Shown here: positions 27,601 through 39,600 of the stretch, piece by piece
How positions within the stretch are numbered: the stretch's first letter is position 1
Layout: each line of letters starts with the position of its first letter
NCBI GenBank assembly: GCA_947371915.1
Contig: CANBRM010000007.1
Span: 1 to 58,009 of the forward strand
Direction of reading: 5' to 3'
DNA from: Comamonadaceae bacterium
Lineage (GTDB): Bacteria; Pseudomonadota; Gammaproteobacteria; Burkholderiales; Burkholderiaceae_C
Length of the DNA stretch: 58,009 bases
Notes under the pieces: generated by a model
Seen by the model: only the letters and a program-made list of their open reading frames with translations
Told to the model about the DNA's origin: nothing
Database searches by the model: none
Program-made: the position numbers and the translations under genes

Positions 27601-30600
27601 AACCCCAGCAATGGCACCGTCATCACAGGCACCGGCAAACCCGGCGACCAGATTGCGCTGACCCTGCCCGATGGCACCCCCATTCGTGACGCCAGCGGTG
27701 CTCCTCTGGTGGTCACCGTTGCGCCGAATGGCACTTGGTCTGGCACGCCCGGCACCCCCTTGGCCGACGGCACCTTGGTCAAAGCCACCGACACCACCAA
27801 CCACCTGTCCGACACGGGCGTGGTCGACGCCGTAGCACCCACCACGCCGTTGGGCGATGTGGCCGCCGCCAGCGACTCTGGCGTGAGCAACACCGACAAC
27901 ATCACCTCAGACACCACGCCTACCATCGTGGGCACGGGCACAGCTGGCGACACCATCAAGCTCTATGCACCTGATGGCACGACTTTGTTGGGCACTGCCG
28001 TGGTGGCTGCTGATGGCACTTGGGCCATCACGCCCACCAACGCTTTACCGCAAGGTTTGAACAACCTGAAAGTCACGGCCACCGACGCCGTGGGCAACAC
28101 CAGCGCTCCTGGCACGGTCCCCGTCACCATTGACAGCACTGCGCCTGCGGCACCGGTTGCCGACGTGGCCGCTGCCAGCGACACAGGCAGCAGCAACACC
28201 GACAACATCACCAGCGACAACACGCCGACCATCAGTGGCACAGGCACGGCAGGCGACACCATTACTGTCACTATGCCCGGCACGAACGAAGTGCTCACTG
28301 CTGTTGTTGCCTCAAACGGCACTTGGAGCGTCACACCGCTGCAAACCTTGGCCGATGGCACGGCCAACGTCAGCGTGACCGCCACCGACCCCGCAGGTAA
28401 TGTCAGCGCGGCTAGCTTGGTGTCCGTCACCATCGACACTACTGCACCGGCCGCACCTGCCGCCGATGTGGCTGCAGCCAGCGACACCGGCAGCAGCAAC
28501 ACCGACAACCTGACTTCAGACAACACGCCTACTATCAGCGGGGCAGGGGCCACGCCTGGCGACACCATCACCGTGACGATGCCTGGTACCAACGAGGTTC
28601 TCACCGCAGTGGTTGCTTCTGACGGCACATGGAGCGTCACCCCCACCCAAGCCTTGGCCGATGGCACCGCCAACGTGCGCGTGACCGCCACCGACCCCGC
28701 AGGCAACACCAGCGCGGCCACCTTGGTGCCCGTCACCATCGACACCACAGCGCCAGCCGCACCCGCCGCTGACGTAGCCGCGGCAAGCGACACCGGCAGC
28801 AGCAACACCGACAACATCACTTCTGACAACACGCCTACCATCAGCGGGGCAGGGGCTACGCCGGGTGACACCATCACCGTCACCATGCCCGGCACCAATG
28901 AGGTGCTCACCGCCGTTGTGGCCAGTAATGGCACATGGAGCGTCACACCGCTGCAAACCTTGGCCGATGGCACAGCCAACGTCAGCGTGACCGCCACTGA
29001 CCCCGCAGGCAACACCAGCGCGGCCACCTTGGTGCCCGTCACCATCGACACCACCGCGCCAGCGGCACCTGCTGCTGATGTGGCTGCGGCCAGCGACACG
29101 GGTAGCAGCAACACCGACAACATCACTTCGGACAACACGCCCACCATCAGCGGCACCGGCACGGCAGGCGACACCATCACCGTCACCATGCCCGGCACCA
29201 ACGAAGTGTTGACAGCCGTGGTTGCCAGCGATGGCACTTGGAGCGTCACACCGCTGCAAGCCTTGGCCGATGGCACAGCCAACGTCAGCGTGACCGCCAC
29301 CGACCCCGCAGGCAATGTCAGCCCCGCCAGCTTGGTGCCTGTCATCATCGATACCGCAGCGCCTGCAGCTCCCGTGGCCACGCCTGTGACAACGGCAGAC
29401 CTCACACCGACCCTCACCGGCACCGCCACTTTGGCGGCCGGTGAAACTTTGCAAGTCACCGTGAACGGCGCCACCTACGCTGTGACCGTGGCCAGCAATG
29501 GCACTTGGGCACTCGACACCGGCACGGCCACACCCACCAGCGGCACCTTGGGCAGCTTTGTCAACGGCACCAGCTACAACGTGGTGGCCACGGCCATTGA
29601 TGCGTCGGGCAACCGCACCAGCGACGTCAGCACCGCCGAGCTGACCATCGACACCACCTTGCCCGCATCTCCTGTGGGTGATGTGGCCGCTGCCAGCGAC
29701 ACCGGCAGCAGCAACACCGACAACCTCACCAGCGACAACACACCGACCATCAGTGGCACCGGCGCGGCAGGCGACACCATCAAGCTCTACGCCCCCGATG
29801 GCACCACCTTGCTGGGCAGCGGGGTTGTGGCATCTGACGGCACGTGGACCATCACACCGACCAGCACCTTGCCGGACGGCCTGAACAACCTGGTCATCAC
29901 CGCCACCGATGCGCAAAACCGCGTCAGTGCCCCAGCTGTGGTGCCTGTCACCATCGACACGACCCCACCAGCAGCACCCGCTGCTGACGTGGCTGCTGCC
30001 AGCGATACCGGCAGCAGCAACACCGACAACATCACCCGCGACAACACACCGACCATCAGTGGCACCGGTACGGCAGGCGACACCATCACCGTCACCATGC
30101 CCGGCACGAACGAAGTGCTCACTGCGGTCGTTGCGTCTGACGGCACATGGAGCGTCACACCGACCCAAACCTTAGCCGATGGCACAGCCAACGTCAGCGT
30201 CACTGCCACCGACCCTGCAGGCAACATCAGCTCGGTCACCTTGGTGCCCGTCACCATCGACACCACTGCGCCAGCCGCTCCTGTGGCTGACGTGGCCGCT
30301 GCCAGCGATACCGGCAGCAGCAACACCGACAACATCACCCGCGACAACACGCCCACCATCAGCGGCACCGGCACGGCAGGCGACACCATCACCGTCACCA
30401 TGCCCGGTACGGGCGAAGTACTGTCCGCCGTGGTGGCCAGCAACGGCACTTGGAGCGTCACACCGCTGCAAGCCTTGGCAGATGGCACAGCCAACGTCAG
30501 CGTGACCGCCACCGACCCCGCAGGCAATGTCAGCCCTGCGAGTACCGTGCCCGTCACCATCGACACTGCAGCGCCTGCCACCCCCGTGGTCACGCCAGTG

Positions 30601-33600
30601 AGCACCAACAGCACCACACCGACACTCAGCGGTACAGCCACCTTGGCTGCGGGCGAGTCACTGACCGTGACCGTCAATGGCGCCACCTACAACGTGACAG
30701 TCGCCAACGATGGCACCTGGAGCTTGAACACTGCCACGGCCACACCTGCCAGCGGCACTTTGGGTGCATTCGTCGCCGGTCAGAGCTATTCGGTGCTCGC
30801 CACAGTCACCGACACGGCTGGCAACGCCACCACCGACACCAGCAGCAGCGAGCTCACCATCACGCAGCCTGCGCCGGCCACACCCGCCGCACCTGACATG
30901 ACCGCCGCGACCGACAGCGGCAGCAGCAGCACCGACAACATCACCAACGACACCACGCCCGACTTCGCCGTCACAGCGCCACCTGCCGGTGGCAGCGTGG
31001 TGTTGCTGGTCGACGGGGTTGAGGTGCCTGCCGTGTACAACAGCAGCACCGGCACTTTGACGCCTGTCAGCCCGCTGGCCGACGGCCCACACGCCATCAC
31101 TTACACCGTGGTTAGCGCCGCAGGCATTGCCAGTGCGGCTAGCCCCAGCTTGCCCATCGCCATTGACAACACGGCACCCGGCGTGCCGACTGTGGCCATT
31201 GCCGAAGCGGCCGGTGGCGTCAGCGCTGCCGAAGCCGCCAATGGCGTGCAAATGGCCATCACCGTGCCATCCAACGCCAAAGTGGGTGATGTGTTGACCA
31301 CCGTAGTTGCCGCGCCTGACGGCACCACCAGCACCTTGAGCTACACCTTGTTGGCGGCCGATTTGCCAGCTGCGCAAGGCGGCACTAACACGGGGGCAGG
31401 GCCTTACACCGTGGCGCAAACCGTACCTTTGAGCACCTTGCAGCCCGGCGGCGGCGCATATTTGGACGGCGCTTGGACCACCAGCTCCACCCTGACCGAC
31501 GCGGCGGGCAACATCAGCCCCGCAGCGGCCGACGCCTTCACGCTGGCGGGCAACATGCCCTCGGTGAGCATCGCCACCGTGGCCGGTGACAACACCATCA
31601 ACGCCGCTGAAAAAGCCGGCGCCGTCGCCGTCAGTGGCAGCACCACCTTTGTGGAACCCGGTCAGACCGTCACCGTCAAGATGATGAGCGGCAGCGGTGT
31701 CTTGCACACCTACACCGCCGCCGTGCAAGCGGGTGGCAGCTACACCCTCAACATCCCATCGGCCGACTTGCCCGCAGATGGCAGCTACACCTTGACCGCG
31801 GATGTGACCAGCGCCTTGGGCGTGGCCGCTGCACAGGCCAGCCAAGCCCTCATCCTGGACGCCACTGCGCCCACGATCAGCGTCACCAGCGTGGCAGGCG
31901 ACGCCGTCACGGGTGCGCAAAACGGCACATTCGATGCCGTCGAGCGCGGCGCACTCAACAGCGTTACCGTGACCACCAAGCCTGTCATCAGCGGCACCAC
32001 CACCGCTGAAGCCGGACAAACTGTCACTTTCACCCTCAACGGTGAAACTTACACCACCACCGTGCAAGCGGGCGGCACATGGAGCAAGACCCTCACCGAC
32101 GCCCAAGCCATCGCCCTTAAGCATGGCAGCACCTACGCCATCACGGCCATGGTCAGCGACGTGGCGGGCAACAGTGGCAGCGACACCGACAACAGTTTGG
32201 TCGCCAACATTGCGCCACCAGACACCCCTACCGTGGTCGAAAAGTTCACCGGCAGCTTGACGCCCACCCTCACCGGTTCGGCCAAAAAAGACGCTGGAGG
32301 CGGCAGCTTCATCGACTTGGCGGCAGGTGACACGCTCGCAGTCACGGTCAACAACGTGACCTATTCCTTGACCGTGGGCAGCACCAGCAGCCCCGCAGGC
32401 TTGACCTATGCCGCAGGCACTTGGAGCTTGGCCATCCCGGCCGGCAACATCACCACCACCGGAAACTACGAAGTGGCGGTGAGCGCCACTTCAGGGGGGG
32501 TGACCAAAACCGACATCACGGGCACCGAGCTCCACATCACCGCCACCGCGCCCACCATCACGCTGAACACCGTCAGCACCGATGGCAAGCTCAACCTGGC
32601 TGAAAGCGCACAGGCGCTGCCCATCACCGGCACCACCGACGCGCCGGTGGGCGCCACGGTGACCGTGACGGTCAACGGCGTCAACTACACCGCGCTTGTT
32701 CAAACAGGCGGCACCTTCATGGTCAGCGTGCCTGGCACAGCCGTGGCCGCCATTGCCAATGGCTCGCAAACCATCAGCGCTAGCGTGACCAACCAGTTCG
32801 GCCTGAGCGGCAGCGGCACCACCGGTCTGACGGTCGACAAAACCGCCCCTGCCGCCCCGGTGGGTGATGTGGCCGCAGCCAGCGACAGCGGCAGCAGCAA
32901 CACGGACAACGTCACCAACGTGGTGCGCCCCGTCATCGTCGGCACGGCCGAAGCCACCAGCACCGTCAAGCTCTATGCAGCCGATGGCGTGACGCTCTTG
33001 GGCACCACTACCGCCGACGGCAGCGGCAACTGGAGCATCACGCCCAGCGCCAACCTCAACGAAGGCCTGAACAACCTCACCGTCACTGCCACCGACGCGG
33101 CTGGCAACACCAGTGCACCGGCCACCGTGCCCGTGACGCTGGACACCACCTTGCCCGCAGCACCCGTCGTGGATGCGCTGACCACCGGCAACACCCATCC
33201 CACCATCACCGGCACCGCCGTGCTGGCGGCAGGCGAGACGCTGCAAGTCACCGTCAATGGCGCGACCTACAACGTCACCGTGGGCAGCAACGGCACCTGG
33301 AGCCTGAACACCGCTACAGCCACACCGGCCAGCGGCACGCTGGGCACCTTCAGCAACGGCAGCTATGCCGTCACCGCCATCACCACCGACGCTGCAGGCA
33401 ACACCCGCAGCGACGGCACCACCAACGAGCTGACCATCAACACCAGCCTGCCTGTGCTCACGGGTGGCCTGGCTGCGGCCAGCGACAGCGGCCTGGTGGG
33501 TGACAACATCACCAACAACACCACGCCCACCTTCAGCGGCCTGGGCACACCGGGCAGCACCATCAAGCTGTACGCGGCCAACGGCACCACCGTGCTCGGC

Positions 33601-36600
33601 TCCACCGTGGTGTTGTCTGACGGCACCTGGGCGGTCAAGCCCAGCGCAGCACTGGCCGCAGGCGTGCAAAACCTGAGCATCACCAGCACCAACCCAGCGG
33701 GCACCGTCATGGGCCCCATGGCCGTGCCGGTGACCATCGACACCGCAGCCACCATTACCATCGTCAGCGTGGCCGGGGATGCGGTGACCACCACAGCCGC
33801 GCCCACAGCGCCGCTCAACGGCACGTTCAGCATTGGCGAACGCGGATTTGACAGCACCACTTACACCCTCAACAACACGGTGGTCACGCGACCCGTCATC
33901 AGCGGAACGACCGACGCTGAAAGCGGTAGCACCGTCACCCTGACGCTCAACGGCAAGACTTACACCACCACCGTGCAAGCGGGCGGTACGTGGTCTTACA
34001 CCCTGAGCGATACCGACGCCAAACTGCTCAACCACGGCAACACCTACGCCATCACGGCCAGCGTGACCGACATCACCGCCAACACCGGCACCGACAACAA
34101 CAACGGCGTGGTCGTCAACATCGCACCGCCCGATGTGCCGACGGTGGTGAGCCAGCAAAACATCACCACGATGATCCCCACCATCACCGGTGTGGCCAAC
34201 AAGATCGACAACCTGAGCAACACCATCCACCTGCAAACGGGCGATGCCCTGACCGTGGTGCTCAAAAACGCCACAGGCACGGCCTTGGCCACCTACACCC
34301 TGACCGTGGGTGCAGGCAACGTGACCACCGGCACCGGCGGCACCGGTTTGAGTGTCAACACCGAGTTGAGCTACGACAAAACCACCGGCATCTGGACGCT
34401 GGGCGGCGGCGATGGCATCCCTGCGGGCGTGTTCACCCGTGCAGGTGTCTACAACGTCGACGTCACATCGACCATCGCCAACGGTGGTGGCACCCTGAGC
34501 CGCAGCGATGTCAGCAGCTCTGAAATCAGCATCTTGCCGACTCCGCCGACCATCAACGCCACCGTGTGGGCGACGACAGGCGTGGGCAACAGCAGCAGCC
34601 TGACCGGTGTGCAAGAGGCGCTGTACGACCGCAACAGCACCACCTTCAGCGCCACTGCAGGCACGGTGGACAACCGTCTGTACTACAGCGAAGCCAGCTC
34701 GCCCAGCAACGCCACCGGCACCGTGGTGCGCGTGCAGTTGCCCAATGGCACGGGGTCTGTGCCCGTGGGCGCCGGCGACGTGATGACCCTGTCCTGGGAC
34801 GGCGTGACCACCAGCACCGTGACCTTGAGCGCGACCGACGTCACCAACAAATACGTCGATGTCACCGTGCCTTACAGCCTGATCAGTGCCCAAAGCTTTG
34901 GCGACTTGACCGTGAGCGCCAAGCTCACCGTGGCCAACACATCGTTGTCGGCCAACTCGGCCACGCTGACCTCGACATATTTCTTTGACTTGCCTTTGGC
35001 CAACACCGGCGGTGTGCCGGGGGATAACTTTGGCTGGCAGATCAACGGCCGACCCAGTGACCGATTGGGTTACAAGTCCAATGGCTGGGCCCCAGGCATG
35101 GTGATGGTCGGTGACGTCAACGGGGACGGTTACGATGACATGGCCTTTGCAGCCAACAGCGTGCGAGGTAACCCCAATGCGGCGGGCTTCATCGTGTTTG
35201 GCAGCTCTGCACCGCAAAACGTGGACCTTTCAGCCATTGCCGCAGGCGGCTCGACACAAGGCTTCATGATCGCTGGCCTCACATCAACTTATGAAGGGTC
35301 GGTCATTGACCATGGCGACTTCAACGGCGATGGATTGGACGACGTCAGCTTCGCAGGTGATGGCTACAACATCATCGTTTACGGCAAAACCAACACCAAC
35401 ACGGTGCAAGTCAGCAGCTTGGGCACCACGGCGACCAGCAATGGCCTGAAGGTGACGGCTGGTGCTGGTCTGAACAACCTTGGCGACCTCAATGGCGATG
35501 GCATTCTCGATTGGGGCAGTTCAGTCGCCACACTCGTGACATGGCGTTCCTTTTACGCGAAATATGGCGTGGCCGATGCCACCAGCCTGACCGTCAACAG
35601 TGCTAGCCCTGATTTCACGCTCACAAGCGGAGACTACCTTTACAACGACTTTGCCCAAGGGGCCGACATCAACGGTGACGGCTACAGCGATTTGGTCTTG
35701 CGGGCAACGTCTTCGCAAACGGCGGGTGCTCCAACGCGAGCCGAAATTTATTTCGGCAGTGCTTCCGGCTTAAACCTGACGCAAGGTTATTGGATTACCG
35801 GCTTGGGAGGCTTCCAGGGCTACCTCATTGGCACGGGCGATATCAACGGTGATGGCAAGGCCGACATGGTCATGGCCACCGGTGGGCCCAATGTGTACGT
35901 CAACTACGGTAAGAGCGCCACGGGCAATTACAGCGTGACCGAACTGACCGTTGGCACCAGCAGCAACGGCTTCATGATCCAAGGGGTGACAGCGGGCAGC
36001 ACACCGGATGTTTTCGGTCAAGCCAAAGTGGTGGGTGACTTTAACGGTGACGGCCTGGACGACATTGTGATCGGCCAACCAGCCATGACGCTCAACGGTG
36101 CCGTCAGTGGTGGTGGCTACCTGATCTACGGCAAGACCAGTTCCAGCACGGTCTACCTGACCGACCTGAAGGTGTCTGAAGGCTTCCGCATCGACGGAGT
36201 CTTGGGTGGTGACCAAGCGCTGACCGCCATCTCTGGCGGCGGCGACATCAACGGCGACGGCTTTGCTGACTTGGTCGTGTCCTCACCCATCGCCATCAGC
36301 ACCAGCGCAGGCGGTGCAGGGCAGTCCCAAGCGGGTAACACCGCCACAGCCGGTACGGCTGGCGGTGTGAGCTACATCATCTACGGTGGGCCGAGCATCT
36401 TGAACCCCATGGTCTTCCAGGGCAGCCGAGGTGACTTGATTGGCACCAGTGCCGCCGAAACCCTGACGGGCACCAGCGGCAGCAACCAGATTGTGGCTGG
36501 GCAAGGCAACGACACCCTGGTGGGCGCAGGCGGCGCAGATGTGCTGTATGGCGGCCAGGGCAACGATGTGTTTTTGCTCAACACCGACAACGTGCGCAGC

Positions 36601-39600
36601 CTGGCCATCCGTGTGGGCAACGACACGCAAAAGATCGCCCACATCGATGGTGGCAACGGCATCGACACCATCCAGTTTTCCGAGTCGATGGTGATGAGCC
36701 TGCAAAGTGCGCGCACCTTGGTCGAGAGCGTCGAGCGTTTCAATATCGCAGGCACGGGTGGCACGCTGCAGATCGAATCGGGTCTGGATGTGAACCTGTT
36801 GACCGACTTCAACCAGTGCAGCACTGCCAACGGCTGGACTCTGTCGGGCACCGTGACCGGCTTTGATGGCTCGGTCAATTACCACCAAGTGGTGGTGGAC
36901 GGCACCAGCAGCGACAAGCTGCGCTTGGGCGCTGACTTCGTCAAAGAAACCGGCACCGTGACCTACGCAGGCAGTGCGACCAGTGCCGGCGTGTACGACG
37001 TCTACACCAGTGCCACCACCCGCAGCCAGGTGCTGGTTAAGCAGGGCGTGCAACTGCTGCCGACGCTGCTGATGGCACCCGCAGTGACCTTGCCTGAAGC
37101 CGATTTGGTGTCGAGCTTTGGCTTCTTGTCGCTGACGGAGGCGCAAGACGCGGGCAGCCTGAATAACACCACCAGCGTGGCGGGTACACCCGTTTTGGTG
37201 TCACTGGCGAACACCGGCGCCAACCTGGGTGACACGGTGCGCGTGAACTGGCAAGACCAGTCTGCAGTGCTGTACACCATCACCGCAGCCGATGTGACGA
37301 ACGGCTATGCGCGGGTCAGTGTGCCCACGTCGGTGCTGGTGGCCACGACAGCGGTGGGCACCAAAGGAACGGTGGGCCTGACGGCACAAGTGTTTGACGG
37401 CACCGGCGTGGCCATTTCGGCTGTGGGTGTCACCAGCGCGGTGGTGGACTTCAGTGTCACCCCGACCACGCCACCGCTCAACGCACCGATCATCGCTGCC
37501 TTGGGTTCCGCCACGACCAGCGCCATGACTGGCTTGAGCGAGGTGGTCAACACCAACGTCATTTACCGCAGTGCAGCGCTCGACGGTGTGCAGCTCAACG
37601 TGGTGCTCAAGACTGCGGCTGCCGCTGGCGACTGGATCAAGATCACCTGGGGCGATCAGGAGTACACCTACAAGTTCACCGCCGCGGTGGCGATCAACAC
37701 GCCGACCACCATCACCGTTCCTTACTCGGTGGTGAATGCGCAGGGCGTGGGCACCTTCAATGTGTCGGTGCAGCAGTTCAAGGCCGATGGCGTGTCGGGC
37801 ACCTCAATCGGTGCAGCCAGCACGGTCACTGGCGTCAAGTACGCGTTTGACATGCTGCCGAACGAAGCCAATAACGGCTTTGTGCTGCAAGGTGAGGCCA
37901 ACTACAACTATGCGGGGTATGCGGTCTCCAATGCGGGCGACGTGAACGGCGATGGCTATGACGATTTGATCGTCGGTGCGCCTGGCGGTGCCAGCTACGC
38001 GGGCCGCAGCTATGTGGTGTTCGGTGCCAGCAAAATGGCCAGCCCCATTGCCTTGTCGGCTTTGACGGTGGTGGGCAACACCTTGGGTTTTGTGATCACC
38101 GGGACGGCGGTCAACGAATACAGTGGTTTCACTGTGACGGGTGGTGGTGACGTCAACGGTGACGGCCTGGCTGACTTGGTGGTGGCCAACGCTGCCAACT
38201 ATGCTGTGGGTGCAGGCTGGTATCCGCAGGAGCTGTCCAGCGGCGGCACCACCAGCGCCACCTATGTGGTGTTTGGCAAGACCAGCACCACAGCGGTCAA
38301 CTTGACGGCGCTGACGGCGGCCACCAACCTGACCAACACCGCCAGTGCACTGGGCTTCAAGATCAACACCACCGGCACAACATCTGCTGGCTGGAGCGTG
38401 AGCAACGCCGGGGATGTGAACGGTGACGGCTTGGACGATATTGTGGTGGCCAACCCCACATACAATGCGCGCGACGGTCGTGCTTATGTGATCTACGGCA
38501 AGGCCTCCGGTGCGGCTGTAGAGGTCAGCAGTTTGCCCGCGATTGGCGCCAACAACAGCAATGGCTTCATGATCACCGCCGACACCAACATTGGCACGTC
38601 GGCCACACCGGGGTTGTCCACTGTGAGCAGTGGCGACATCAACGGTGACGGCTACAGCGATCTGGTGCTGGGGGCCTGGTACACCGGTACCACCGCTGCG
38701 GGTGCAGACTCGGGCAGCGTGTTCGTCTTGTACGGGCAGCCGACCAACAATTCCATCGACATCAGCGCACTGACTGCAGCCGCCAACGGTCGTGGCTTCC
38801 GCATCATTGGTGAAGGCTATGCAGGCATGGACGTGGCCGGTGTGATGGACGTCAACGGCGACGGCTTGGCCGATGTGCTGTTGCAGGCGAACCAGGGCCT
38901 GGTGGGTACCTCCACCAACAAGGGCGCGGCCTGGGTGGTGTTTGGCAAGACCAACAACGACCCGGTCAACGTCTCGTCCGTCGAGGCGGGTGTGGGTGGT
39001 TTTGCCATCAACTTGGGACTGGACACCACCAACAACGGTGCTTTTGCGGTCAGCAGCGCCGGTGACTTCAATGGCGACGGTTTGGGCGACATCATCGTCA
39101 CCCACCCCAACGCCAGCTATGTCAACAACGGCGTCACTGCAGCGTCGGCCGGTGCGGCCTACATTGTGTTTGGCAAGACCGGCACCGGCACCGTGCAGGT
39201 CAGCAGCCTGGACGGCAGTGAAGGCTTCCGCATCGTCAACCCCTATGCCAACGAATTCATGGGGAATGCGGTCAGCGGCGGCGGCGACATCAACGGCGAC
39301 GGCTTTGACGATGTGATCATCGGCGACTACAAGGGTGACACCACCCTGACCGACAACGGCAAGACCTACGTGATCTACGGTGGCGTGAGCAACACGCAGT
39401 CCACCGTGTTCCAAGTCAGCAATGGCGACGCCATCGGCACCACGGGCAACGACACGCTGACTGGCACCACGGGTGCCAACCAGCTGGTGGGCGGCTTGGG
39501 CAACGACACCCTGATCGGTGGCGGCGGCGCAGACGTGTTGTACGGCGGTGCAGGCAACGACACCATCGTGGCCAACGCCGACAACCTCGCGCAGCTGGCA

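Noticed and set aside
19200-34520. CRISPR-like appearance of regularly spaced repeats
   Set aside because: The repeats are coding, about 300 bp long, in one frame, and match Ig-like domains; there are no short identical repeats with unique spacers.
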